From contig NZ_CP163424.1 of the NCBI RefSeq assembly GCF_041429795.1, positions 434,001 to 498,000 on the forward strand: a stretch of DNA of 64,000 nt, given 5' to 3'. This document shows, piece after piece, positions 19,548-27,747 of the stretch. Position numbers and translations under genes: made by a program. Below the pieces are notes generated by a model that did no database searches, was not told the origin of the DNA, and saw only the letters and a list, made by a program, of their open reading frames with translations. Numbering within the stretch: the first letter of the stretch is position 1; each line of letters begins with the position of its first letter. Origin of the DNA: Algimonas porphyrae. Its GTDB lineage: Bacteria > Pseudomonadota > Alphaproteobacteria > Caulobacterales > Maricaulaceae.

Positions 19548-20532
19548 CCTCAGCGTCCGCCTTGAAGTTCGGCACGAGCGGTTCACCCGCGGCCTGTTTG
19601 GCACGGATTTCCCCGCGCGCAGCGGCGATACGCAGATAGCGGTCCGGGAAGGTCGGATGGGTTTTGGCGCGGTTGACAGAGCGGGGGTCGACATCCGCGA
19701 GGCGACGCCAGAATGTCTCGACCCCGTCCGGATCGAATCCGGCGCGAACCATGTAATAAAGGCCGACATAATCGGATTCGGACTCAAACGGGCGCGTATA
19801 GCGCGTTGCGAATCCGGACAGGATGAGATTGCCGATTACCTTGCGAATATGGCCCATCGTATTGTGCGCCAACTCATGGCCAATCACCATGGCCAGCTCG
19901 TCATCGCTCTGGGCGAACTCCATCATGCCCGTCGTCACCGTAATGTGGCGTCCGTCGGCAATCGCATTGATGGCTGCGCTGGAACGCAGGCGAAGACGCG
20001 AATGGCAGAGCGTCTGCGGCTCAACCGTGATTGTCCGTCGCTGGCCGTCGCGATCGATGGACAGGGCGGCGCGTTCGGATGACAGCGCGTCCTGCAGGGC
20101 CTTGTCGGTTGCATCGACGGCCTTCTCGTCGATCAGAATGACATCGCCCTGTTTCAGCCCGGCAATATCTGCAGGACTGTTCGGGATGACGTGAAATATG
20201 CTCGGACGATCCAGCACGCCCAGCTCGCGCCGCGCTGCGATACGCATCTCCTTGGCATAGCTGTCATCGGAATGGATGATGACGCCGATGTCGCGGCGGG
20301 TTTTGGGACAAAGCTCGGCATTGGCGAGAAGAATGCGGCGACCGATGCGTGATAGGCGATGGCGGTGCGCGGATTGGACCTCGAGGGCCCGGCTTTCCTG
20401 TAGCAGCGATTCTGCCAGCAGATCGGGCGCGCTGATCTCCGGCAGGCGCGTCGCCGTGCTGGCGCACCCGGCCAAAGCGGTCAGGGTCGCAAGGATGATC
20501 GCCGGAAATCGCAGAGACCGTTTCACGCCCAT
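19540..20532 (-). CDS. M48-like metalloprotease lipoprotein with PDZ domain, upstream copy
   Basis: A 330-residue protein with lipobox LAGC (Cys23), a PDZ-like segment at about 107-172 (IPNSPADIAGLKQGDVI) and a gluzincin motif HELAH (His219, Glu220, His223). A second glutamate follows in FESESDYVG. This is an envelope metallopeptidase of the M48 type. It is the first gene of a two-gene minus-strand operon and diverges from nfuA-like at 20670. The duplicate downstream has diverged mainly in the N-terminal linker and zinc helix. Confidence 0.8.
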   Translation of the reverse strand: MGVKRSLRFPAIILATLTALAGCASTATRLPEISAPDLLAESLLQESRALEVQSAHRHRLSRIGRRILLANAELCPKTRRDIGVIIHSDDSYAKEMRIAARRELGVLDRPSIFHVIPNSPADIAGLKQGDVILIDEKAVDATDKALQDALSSERAALSIDRDGQRRTITVEPQTLCHSRLRLRSSAAINAIADGRHITVTTGMMEFAQSDDELAMVIGHELAHNTMGHIRKVIGNLILSGFATRYTRPFESESDYVGLYYMVRAGFDPDGVETFWRRLADVDPRSVNRAKTHPTFPDRYLRIAAARGEIRAKQAAGEPLVPNFKADAEGE

Positions 20533-20669
20533 ACCATGCCCAATGCAGGAGTGCGGTCAATGCGAAGACTGCGTCTCATCCGTCGGAAAAGCCTGGGGTG
20601 CGGCAATTTTGCCACTCAACTCTTCGTCAGCCTCTTGCAGCGGGTCCATGCCCACGCCAGATAGTCATC

Positions 20670-21248
20670 ATGTTTATCCAGACCGAAGATACGCCGAACC
20701 CGGCAACGCTGAAATTCCTGCCGGGCCGCGACGTGGCAGGACCGGGGGCGACCCCGGTCGAATTCACGCGCGGAGCGGATGTGTCTCAGGCGCCGCTTGC
20801 GGAAATGCTGTTCATGATTCCCGACGTGTCGCGGCTCATGTTCGGCTCCGATTTCATCTCTGTCACCAAATCCGACGCTGCGCATTGGAAACATCTGCGT
20901 CCCGCCGTGCTGGGCGCGATCATGGATTTCTTCGTCGCGGGCGGCGTACCGCTGAGCGAACAGCTTCAGGCAGATGAGGTGGAAGAGCGTGTCTATGAGG
21001 GCGAAACCGCCGAAATCGTCGAACAGATCAAGGAATTGATCGAATTGCGCGTCCGGCCTGCCGTCGCGCAGGACGGCGGCGACATCGTCTTCCGTCATTT
21101 CGACGAAACGGACGGGGCTGTATTCCTGGAAATGCGGGGCGCCTGTGCCGGATGTCCGTCCAGCACTATGACCCTGAAACACGGAATCGAAAATCTCCTC
21201 AAGCATTATGTGCCAGAAGTCACCCGCGTCGAACAGGCCGCGGCCTGA
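20670..21248 (+). CDS. NfuA-type Fe-S cluster scaffold/carrier
   Basis: A 192-residue protein. The N-terminal Nfu-N domain (MFIQTEDTPNPATLKFLPG) is followed by a NifU C-terminal domain with the cluster-binding CxxC in GACAGCPSS and a downstream YVPEV tail. It carries [4Fe-4S] clusters to apo-proteins. The ATG at 20670 is preferred because MFIQTEDTPNP is the normal family start. It lies just upstream of tsaB and rimI on the same strand, an order I recognise from other alphaproteobacteria. Confidence 0.9.
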   Translation: MFIQTEDTPNPATLKFLPGRDVAGPGATPVEFTRGADVSQAPLAEMLFMIPDVSRLMFGSDFISVTKSDAAHWKHLRPAVLGAIMDFFVAGGVPLSEQLQADEVEERVYEGETAEIVEQIKELIELRVRPAVAQDGGDIVFRHFDETDGAVFLEMRGACAGCPSSTMTLKHGIENLLKHYVPEVTRVEQAAA

Positions 21249-21269
21249 CACAATCATGTTTGATCGCTC

Positions 21270-21866
21270 ATGATCGTTCTGGCTCTGGACACGACCGGGC
21301 CTGACTGCTCCGCCTGTCTCAGCCAGGATGACCGCGTTCTGGCCTTTACGTCGGAGCGGATCGGTCGTGGTCATGCGGAACGGCTGGCGCCGATGGTTGC
21401 CGAGCTGTTCGTCGCGGCGGACCTGGCGCGGGATGCGGTTGACAGGATCGCTGTCTGTACCGGGCCTGGCAGCTTTACCGGACTGCGCGTGGCCTTGTCA
21501 CTGGCCAAGGGATTTGCCTTGCCGCGTCGCCTGCCCGTGCTGGGCATGGACGCGCTAATGATCGAAGCCGCGACCTGGCCCGATGCCAGGGTTGCGGTTT
21601 TCCGTGACGTCAAACGCGGGCAGGTCTTTGCCGCCATCCATGAACAGGGCCGGGTCCGCGTCCTGCCACAGGCAATGTCGATGAATGACGCCCAAGCGCT
21701 GGCAGCGGCGCATTCCGCTCCCTTATATCCGGCCGAACGGGTCGATGTTCGTATGTTGGCACAGCTCGCCATGGCGGCCGATCCTGCGGATCACGCGGCC
21801 GATCCGCTCTATGCGCGCGCGCCGGACGCAAAACTGCCGGGCGGCAAAGTGCTTCCGGCCTCATGA
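21270..21866 (+). CDS. tsaB: tRNA threonylcarbamoyladenosine biosynthesis protein TsaB
   Basis: A 198-residue protein of the TsaB/YeaZ family: the N-terminal MIVLALDTTGPDCSACL ASKHA-type motif, GRGHAERLAPM, and GPGSFTGLRVALSLAKG. TsaB partners with TsaD and TsaE in forming the t6A modification at position 37 of ANN-decoding tRNAs. It begins 21 bases after nfuA-like, and its TGA overlaps the rimI start. Confidence 0.93.
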   Translation: MIVLALDTTGPDCSACLSQDDRVLAFTSERIGRGHAERLAPMVAELFVAADLARDAVDRIAVCTGPGSFTGLRVALSLAKGFALPRRLPVLGMDALMIEAATWPDARVAVFRDVKRGQVFAAIHEQGRVRVLPQAMSMNDAQALAAAHSAPLYPAERVDVRMLAQLAMAADPADHAADPLYARAPDAKLPGGKVLPAS

Positions 21867-22294
21867 TGGTTCGCGTCCTTGCCCCGTCGGATGCCAAGGC
21901 CATGGCGGCGATCCATGCGGCAGGGTTTGACAAGGGCTGGTCCGCTCTGGACATGGCGGTGCATATAGAGCGGGATCTGTGCCTCGGCACGGGCACGCCG
22001 CTTACCGCTTTCATGATCCTACGACGGTCCGATGTGGATGCGGAAATTCTCACCATAACAACCCATCCGGATGCGCGCAGTCAGGGCCATGCGGCAGCGT
22101 TGCTGCGCGACGCAGCGCAATGCCTCTCGGGGGAAGACCTTCGCCACATCTTCCTGGAAGTGGCCGAAGATAATCATGCGGCGAAGCGGCTTTATGAACG
22201 GATCGGCTACCGTCCGATCGGGCGGCGCCCCGGCTATTACGCGCGTCCAGGTGGGCGTGTTGCTGCGATCACCTATGGATTTGACCTGCGGTGA
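21863..22294 (+). CDS. rimI: RimI-like ribosomal-protein/peptide N-acetyltransferase
   Basis: A 143-residue GNAT protein with the acetyl-CoA binding sequence EILTITTHPDARSQGHAAALL, then LEVAEDNHAAKRLYERIGY. Position after tsaB and size fit RimI, which acetylates the N-terminus of ribosomal protein S18 in E. coli. The ATGATG start overlaps the tsaB stop; either ATG could be used. Pairing of tsaB with rimI is common. Confidence 0.88.
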   Translation: MMVRVLAPSDAKAMAAIHAAGFDKGWSALDMAVHIERDLCLGTGTPLTAFMILRRSDVDAEILTITTHPDARSQGHAAALLRDAAQCLSGEDLRHIFLEVAEDNHAAKRLYERIGYRPIGRRPGYYARPGGRVAAITYGFDLR

Positions 22295-22359
22295 AGCCCG
22301 TCGCCTGGGATGCTCCCGTGCGGCTGGACGGCGGGGCCGCATCAGGTTAAGCGAACCCC

Positions 22360-22779
22360 ATGCCGAATACGGAAACATGGATCGAGAAAAAATGTGTCGA
22401 ACGCGGGCTGCGATTGACGGAGCAGCGCCGGGTCATTGCCAAGGTTCTCGCTAATTCCGATGATCACCCTGATGCCGAAGAGCTCTACGCCCGGGCGTCC
22501 AAGATCGATTCCCGGATCAGTCTGGCCACTGTTTACCGCACGGTCCGACTCTTTTCTGATTCCGGCATCATCGAAACGCATGACTTCCGGGATGGCCGCG
22601 CGCGTTATGAGGCTGCGGATGCAGACCATCATGACCATCTGATCGACGTGCAGACGGGCGAAGTCATCGAGTTCGTCGATGACGAGATCGAGGCACTACA
22701 GCACCGCATTGCCGAAAAGCTCGGCTATGAGCTGGTCGATCACCGGCTGGAACTTTACGGGCGCAAGAAAAAAAGCTGA
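22360..22779 (+). CDS. fur: Fur family iron-responsive repressor
   Basis: A 139-residue Fur family protein with the winged-helix core (LRLTEQRRVIAKVLAN, then SLATVYRTVRLF) and a dimerisation domain with the metal-site histidines DADHHDHL. In alphaproteobacteria this clade includes both iron (Fur) and manganese (Mur) sensors, so the metal is not settled by sequence. Two Fur-like boxes at 40870 and 41166 suggest that an iron-responsive regulator is active. It is 65 bases after rimI. A poly-Lys tail (KKKS) ends the protein. A separate Zur-like paralogue lies at 58397. Confidence 0.85.
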   Translation: MPNTETWIEKKCVERGLRLTEQRRVIAKVLANSDDHPDAEELYARASKIDSRISLATVYRTVRLFSDSGIIETHDFRDGRARYEAADADHHDHLIDVQTGEVIEFVDDEIEALQHRIAEKLGYELVDHRLELYGRKKKS

Positions 22780-22881
22780 AGCCCCCGTCGTCTCGGACCG
22801 CCTAGCGGCGCACCCCGTTTTGACCTTTTATTAGCGCTGTTCCTTAGCGAGCCATTACCTGTCCCTGTGTAGAATGGGCAC

Positions 22882-23814
22882 ATGGATCTCCTCGAAACAG
22901 TCTTTGTCATGTTCGTGCTGATTGCGCGCGAATGGTCGATGTTCGAGGCCATGCTGGTCTTTCCGCTGCTCTTGCTGGCCTATAGACTCTGGTCGCTTGT
23001 GCGTGCCGGGGAACGGGTGACGCTGGCCGCTTTTGCCCCCAATTCTGGACTGATCTGGAGCACGACGAACAATGTCGCGCTGGCCCTGACCAACAGCTTC
23101 ATCTGGATGGCGATGCTGGTCTGGTTCTATGAAGGCATTGACGGGTTCTGGACGGAGACAGTCGGGATTGACCGTTTTGCCGTGATCGATGGGTGGCCGT
23201 TCTGGCTACAGCTTGTTTTCGCGCTCATCATTCTGGACTTCAAGAATTATTGGAGCCACCGGCTTCTGCATCGTCCTTGGGCGTGGGAGTTTCATTCGCT
23301 GCATCATTCTGATCGCGACATGAATCACACGACGGCGGCGCGCATCCATATTCTGGAATCATTGCAGATGAGCCTCGTCAGCCTCGTCGTTCTGGGATGG
23401 CTCGACATGCCGCTCATCATCGTGGGGGTGGCCGGTCTGCTGCGGACCTGGTACAGCTTCTACATCCATTCCGGCCTGCCCTTCGATCACGGACGGCTGC
23501 GCAAGGTCTTCGCCTCACCCAACTATCATCGCTGGCATCACGCCGATGATCCGGCGGTCTATGGCAAGAACCTGTGCGACATGTTTCCGCTCTGGGACAT
23601 TTTGTTCCGGACCTATCACGATCCGGGCTGGTGCGACCGCCCGACAGGCGTCAGTGACGCGCCGGACGATGCCGTTCGCGGTCAGTTGCATCCCTTCATC
23701 CGGTACGGGCAGTGGATATCGGGCTGGGCCGTCAGACGGTTTGGACGCCGTGACCAAGACGTAAAGGCGCCACCTGCCGCCAATGCCGATCAGAGCGCCA
23801 GCAGCGTATTGTAA
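22882..23814 (+). CDS. Fatty-acid hydroxylase / sterol-desaturase superfamily membrane protein
   Basis: A 310-residue membrane protein. The di-iron histidine clusters are visible: HRLLH, then EFHSLHHSD, and later NYHRWHHAD. Four to five membrane helices surround them. Such enzymes hydroxylate or desaturate lipids using O2; the substrate (sterol-like, carotenoid or lipid A acyl chain) cannot be predicted. The 3' end overlaps the convergent sulfotransferase-like gene by 25 bases. Confidence 0.8.
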   Translation: MDLLETVFVMFVLIAREWSMFEAMLVFPLLLLAYRLWSLVRAGERVTLAAFAPNSGLIWSTTNNVALALTNSFIWMAMLVWFYEGIDGFWTETVGIDRFAVIDGWPFWLQLVFALIILDFKNYWSHRLLHRPWAWEFHSLHHSDRDMNHTTAARIHILESLQMSLVSLVVLGWLDMPLIIVGVAGLLRTWYSFYIHSGLPFDHGRLRKVFASPNYHRWHHADDPAVYGKNLCDMFPLWDILFRTYHDPGWCDRPTGVSDAPDDAVRGQLHPFIRYGQWISGWAVRRFGRRDQDVKAPPAANADQSASSVL

Positions 23815-24506
23815 GCCGACAGGCTGGACGCATAAATCTCGGCGTAGCGGTCTGCCACGGCGGGCAGAGCGCCAGACGGCGGACCGAAGCCTTTCGAGGC
23901 GATGACATTGCGGTACCAGTAAGGAGCCCAGGGTCCATCTTCCTCGCGCGGGCCTGCCTCCCATTGCAGCATGGCCGGGTCGAGCGGAATGTCGAACCCG
24001 TCCTGGCAGATCGCTCGCAAGGCCTGTTCCGGGTCGCTCAGGATCATGTCGCAATCGACGACGAGCGGAGTCCGCCCCTGGCGGTCCGTGATGTGACTGT
24101 GCAGGGCCAGGAGTCCCGGAAAGCCAATATCATCTGCGACGAAATCCGGTCGCCCCTTCGCATAGGATGCGATCACCCGGGCCGGATGCCGGATCAGCAG
24201 CACATGGCGGGCCTGATCCATCCAGTCGGTCGGCATGCCATCGATCATATGATGGGCCATATGCTTCTGAAAATGATAGTCGGCCTGAACCGGTTTGATG
24301 ATCCGCGCCACCACCGTTTCCGGATCGGTTTCGCATTCGGCGAGTGTCTCTTCGCGGCCCGGATGATCCAGCCCCGTCCTGTCAAGATAGGCGGCGAAGA
24401 ACGGTTCGTCCCAGCAGACCGTGTCAGTCCGTGCGCTGAAGCTTCGCATCATGGCCGTGGAAATGTTGCGCGGCCCGGACCAGAGGCAGAGAATTTGGCT
24501 CATCAT
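23790..24506 (-). CDS. Sulfotransferase-like protein (P-loop family)
   Basis: A 238-residue protein starting with MSQILCLWSGPRNISTAMM, a P-loop-like PAPS-binding start (SGPRNIST), and containing LLIRHPARVIASY, the usual 3'-phosphate contact region of sulfotransferases. It begins 20 bases after the class IV aminotransferase in the same direction. This pairing recurs in marine alphaproteobacteria in my memory, but the product is not known to me. Function is assigned at superfamily level only. Confidence 0.7.
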   Translation of the reverse strand: MMSQILCLWSGPRNISTAMMRSFSARTDTVCWDEPFFAAYLDRTGLDHPGREETLAECETDPETVVARIIKPVQADYHFQKHMAHHMIDGMPTDWMDQARHVLLIRHPARVIASYAKGRPDFVADDIGFPGLLALHSHITDRQGRTPLVVDCDMILSDPEQALRAICQDGFDIPLDPAMLQWEAGPREEDGPWAPYWYRNVIASKGFGPPSGALPAVADRYAEIYASSLSAYNTLLAL

Positions 24507-24526
24507 GCAGCTCTTGGGTTAGAGGC

Positions 24527-25438
24527 CTATTGCGTGTCGCGCGCGATCAAGGCGAGATAGAGCTGCTGCAGCCGCTCCACAATGGGGCCGCGCGTGCCGT
24601 TACCGATTGTCCGGCCGTCGATCTCGCCGACAGGGGCTAGCCCGGCAAAGGTACCCGTCGTGAAGGCTTCATCCGCCGCATAGCAGTGACGCAGCGTGAA
24701 ATTGCGTTCGTAGACCGGAATGTCATTGGCCTTGCAGAGTGCGATCACCTTGCTGCGCGTGATCCCGCCGAGACAGTAATCGCCCGTCGATGTCCAGACT
24801 TCGCCCTTGCGGACAATGAAGAAATGGGTGCTGTTGCAGGTGGCGACGAAACCGTGCGGGTCGAGCATAATGGCTTCGTCCGCGCCGGCTTCGATGCCCT
24901 GAATGCAGGCCGTGATGCAGTTGATCTTGGAATGGCTATTCAGCCCCGGATCCTGCACGTCGGGGCGGCCCCGGCGGGTCGCAACGCTTTGCAGCTTGAG
25001 CGGACGTTCTGCTGTCGCCGGATCGGGTTGCTTATATTCCGGGGCAATGACGATAGTCGCGGGCGAGATGATAACGCGCGGGTCCTGATAGGGCGTCGAA
25101 CGCAGACCGCGCGTCACCATCAGGCGGATATGGACATGCTCGGTCATGGCGTTGGCTGCCAGCGTTTCCGACAGACGCTCTGCAAGTTCCTCCTGAGTCA
25201 CGCCCGGATCGATATGCAGTGCGGCCAGCCCTTCCCACAGCCGGTCCAGATGGTCGTCCAGAAAGGCGACCTTGCCGTGGTGAACGCGCAAGCCTTCCCA
25301 CACCCCATCACCCAGCATGAAGCCGCTGTCGAAGACGTTCACCACCGCCTGATCGCGTGGGACCAGCATGCCGTTGACATTGAACTTGACGGACGCATTG
25401 CGCGCGTCCGGAACGTAGGCGTGGGTTCCGAAGGACAT
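24527..25438 (-). CDS. Class IV aminotransferase (branched-chain or D-amino-acid type)
   Basis: A 303-residue PLP enzyme of fold type IV. VFDSGFMLGDGVWEGLRV is the standard N-terminal motif; the catalytic lysine lies in LNSHSKINCI; TTGTFAGLAPV and CNSTHFFIV are typical of BcaT/DAT proteins. It transfers amino groups to keto acids. Substrate choice (branched-chain, D-amino acid or aminodeoxychorismate) is not clear. It lies 37 bases downstream of an LpxH-like gene and upstream of a sulfotransferase-like gene. Confidence 0.85.
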   Translation of the reverse strand: MSFGTHAYVPDARNASVKFNVNGMLVPRDQAVVNVFDSGFMLGDGVWEGLRVHHGKVAFLDDHLDRLWEGLAALHIDPGVTQEELAERLSETLAANAMTEHVHIRLMVTRGLRSTPYQDPRVIISPATIVIAPEYKQPDPATAERPLKLQSVATRRGRPDVQDPGLNSHSKINCITACIQGIEAGADEAIMLDPHGFVATCNSTHFFIVRKGEVWTSTGDYCLGGITRSKVIALCKANDIPVYERNFTLRHCYAADEAFTTGTFAGLAPVGEIDGRTIGNGTRGPIVERLQQLYLALIARDTQ

Positions 25439-25475
25439 GAGGGCCTTCTAGCAGGCCCGTACGAAGGGGAAAGCC

Positions 25476-26300
25476 CTACTGAGCCGGGATCAGAGCGGCA
25501 GGTGTGGACGCTTGCGGGATTGTATCCCCATAAATCGCGCGGTCGGCGATGAGGGCGGCGTGCGGGGCGAAGTGGAGGATTTCCCAGCGTCCGTCAAAAT
25601 GCTCGACCAGCGCCGTACAGCTTTCGACCCAGTCGCCCGTATTCTTGTAGGTGATCCCGTCGATCTCGCGCTGCTCGGCAACATGGATGTGTCCGCAGAT
25701 CGCTCCGTCAAAGCCCTTGCGTCGGCAATAATCTGCGACATGGCCTTCGAAGCTTTGGATGAAATTCATTGCGCGTTTGGTACGGGATTTCAGCATTTTC
25801 GATAGCGACCAGTAATCCATGCCGAGGCGTCGCCGCACGACGTTGAGCTTCGTATTGACCCAGAGCAGCAGATTATAGGCGCTGTCGCCCAAATGCATGA
25901 TCCACTTGCGGTCCGCCCGCATCAGCCCGTCAAACATGTCGCCATGAACGACCAGATAGCGCTTGCCGTCCTGCCCGTCATGGACGGCGCGGTTGCGAAC
26001 CGCGATATCGCCGAACATCAGCCGGAATTTGAGAAAACCGCGCAGAAATTCGTCATGGTTGCCGATGATATAGGTGACGTCCGTGCCCCGCTTGGCCGCC
26101 GTCAGGATGCGGCGTACGACATTAGTGTGGCTTTGTGGCCAGTACCATTTCTTGCGCATGCGCCAGCCATCGATGATATCGCCGACTAGATAAAGCCGCT
26201 CGGATGTGTGTTCCTTCATGAACAGGCAGAGCGCTTCGGCCTGGCAGCCCTTGGATCCCAGATGCAGGTCCGAGATGAATATGGTGCGGTAATGCGACAT
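25476..26300 (-). CDS. LpxH-like calcineurin-type phosphoesterase
   Basis: A 274-residue metallophosphoesterase with the motifs FISDLHLGSKG, LVGDIIDGW, IIGNHDEFLRG, VVHGDMFDG and GHIHVAEQ. These carry the metal ligands for a dinuclear centre. The closest family in my memory is the UDP-2,3-diacylglucosamine diphosphatase-like group (LpxH-like), which supplies lipid A synthesis. Many alphaproteobacteria use LpxI instead, so the role is provisional. I chose the ATG at 26300 because the catalytic domain starts directly after it. Confidence 0.8.
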   Translation of the reverse strand: MSHYRTIFISDLHLGSKGCQAEALCLFMKEHTSERLYLVGDIIDGWRMRKKWYWPQSHTNVVRRILTAAKRGTDVTYIIGNHDEFLRGFLKFRLMFGDIAVRNRAVHDGQDGKRYLVVHGDMFDGLMRADRKWIMHLGDSAYNLLLWVNTKLNVVRRRLGMDYWSLSKMLKSRTKRAMNFIQSFEGHVADYCRRKGFDGAICGHIHVAEQREIDGITYKNTGDWVESCTALVEHFDGRWEILHFAPHAALIADRAIYGDTIPQASTPAALIPAQ

Positions 26301-26376
26301 GGGCTGCGCCGCTAGGGTGATTTGGTGTCCAGCGTGTGACGCGCGGATTACAGCCCTGTGACGATCGCAGCGCCGT

Positions 26377-26724
26377 TCAATAGGCTTCGGTTTCGATGAA
26401 CAGCAGCAGTCCCGCCAGGCAGAGGCCGAACAGTGCATAAAGCCCCCATCCGGAATGGAACAGGTCGGGCATTTGGCTGCTCTCGGGCAGGTCGGGCAAG
26501 GCAATGCCGAGCCGCGTCCAGATCAGGCCGGCAAGAAGCCCCAGCACCGCCGCCAAGACCCAGCCGCGCCAAGGCTGGCGGGGCCGGATCCTGTAATCCG
26601 AAAGGTCGATCGTCTGCGGCGTGGGCTCGGCCATCACCGCGTCCATCACCCTGTCGGAGAAACCGTCTTCGGGCGTTGGCGCCGCATAGGCCGAGAGCAG
26701 CGTTTTCAACGTTTCGTCATTCAT
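26377..26724 (-). CDS. Putative anti-sigma factor (single-domain membrane protein)
   Basis: A 115-residue protein with a soluble N-terminal ~45 residues (MNDETLKTLLSAYAAPTPEDGF), two hydrophobic segments and an acidic tail. The N-terminus has the FSDRVMDAVM pattern of small ECF anti-sigma factors. It overlaps the sigma gene by four bases (ATGA), strong context for an anti-sigma role. No zinc HxxxCxxC motif is visible. Inference is mainly from context. Confidence 0.7.
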   Translation of the reverse strand: MNDETLKTLLSAYAAPTPEDGFSDRVMDAVMAEPTPQTIDLSDYRIRPRQPWRGWVLAAVLGLLAGLIWTRLGIALPDLPESSQMPDLFHSGWGLYALFGLCLAGLLLFIETEAY

Positions 26725-27281
26725 GGCGCGTCTCCTGCAATATGATTTTGATAGGCGCTCAGACGATCCTGTAGCGCAGTCCGGGCGCGATTGACATGCG
26801 ACTTGACTGTTCCGAGTGGCAAGCCGGTAATCTGGGCCGCATCGCCGTGACTATGACCCAGCGCCAGGCACAACATGGCACAGGCGCGGCGTTCAGGCGG
26901 CAGGCTATCCATGGCGCGCGCAATATCCAGACGTGTGCCATGATCGTTGTGTCCGGCCTCATCGGGCTCGGCATTTCCGGCAGCCAAATCGCGGCGGCGC
27001 TTGTCACGACGATGACTATCGAGAAACTGACGATAGGCGAGGCGCAGCAGCCAGCTTCGCATGTTTCTGATCGTCGCAATCGTCTCGCCGGTCCGAAAGG
27101 CGGTAAGAAAGGTTTCCTGCGCCAGCTCGTCGGCGAGGGCACTGTTCCGGGTCAACCGGCGCAGGAATGTCCGCACTGCACCTTGGTGAGTGCGGACAAT
27201 AGCGTCGAACGCCTCAGCATGATGTGAGTGTGTTCGACGCAAAGTCTTCAGTCTTCCGACTTGCGAGTAATCAGCGTCCAC
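26721..27281 (-). CDS. ECF-family RNA polymerase sigma factor
   Basis: A 186-residue sigma-70 family protein with region 2 (DELAQETFLTAF, NMRSWLLRLAYRQFLDSHRR) and region 4 (LPPERRACAMLCLALGHSHG, then GLPLGTVKSHVNRART). It probably responds to envelope or stress signals via the downstream membrane partner. The ATG at 27281 gives a 34-base overlap with the DUF6249-like gene upstream; a TTG at 27242 would remove the overlap. Target promoters are not identifiable. Confidence 0.88.
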   Translation of the reverse strand: MDADYSQVGRLKTLRRTHSHHAEAFDAIVRTHQGAVRTFLRRLTRNSALADELAQETFLTAFRTGETIATIRNMRSWLLRLAYRQFLDSHRRDKRRRDLAAGNAEPDEAGHNDHGTRLDIARAMDSLPPERRACAMLCLALGHSHGDAAQITGLPLGTVKSHVNRARTALQDRLSAYQNHIAGDAP

Positions 27282-27613
27282 AGGCCGACCAGAACGAGGC
27301 CGACCAGGAAGGGGAAGCTGGCAAATCCGAAGAATATTCGCGTGGCTTCGGCATCAGGGATGAGAATCCCGAGAATGGCCGTTGAAAGGGCGATCGCAAT
27401 CAGGATCATTCCGGTTCTCAGGTCGGCGTGCTTAGGCCGACGCCGGACACCGAGGGCGGCAACGATCTCCGGAGTGATCGTCTCTCCCTTGGACGCCATG
27501 GTGTCGAGAATTTTCACCGTCTCTGCATGGCTTTTGTAGCGATAGGCACTTACCGCCCAGACAATGACGGGGATGACTGCGAAAAAGGCAATCGGGACGA
27601 GAATGTCTTCCAT
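27248..27613 (-). CDS. DUF6249-like membrane protein
   Basis: A 121-residue protein with an N-terminal membrane segment, a central charged loop (ETVKILDTMASKGETITPE) and two further hydrophobic segments. The loop pattern matches the DUF6249 proteins that accompany ECF sigma/anti-sigma pairs. An AAAGGAGA ribosome site precedes it. It is the first gene of the three-gene sigma cluster; its function is unknown. Confidence 0.7.
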   Translation of the reverse strand: MEDILVPIAFFAVIPVIVWAVSAYRYKSHAETVKILDTMASKGETITPEIVAALGVRRRPKHADLRTGMILIAIALSTAILGILIPDAEATRIFFGFASFPFLVGLVLVGLWTLITRKSED

Positions 27614-27747
27614 GTGATGTCTCCTTTGAAGAACGTTTATACTAGTCAGACGTCACGAGAGGCGGTTTTGGATGCAGGAGGGCGAAATTTTTCTCGTCTG
27701 CCTGCAAAACTTGACCCGGATAGGTCGGCGGACCACATGGCGGGACC

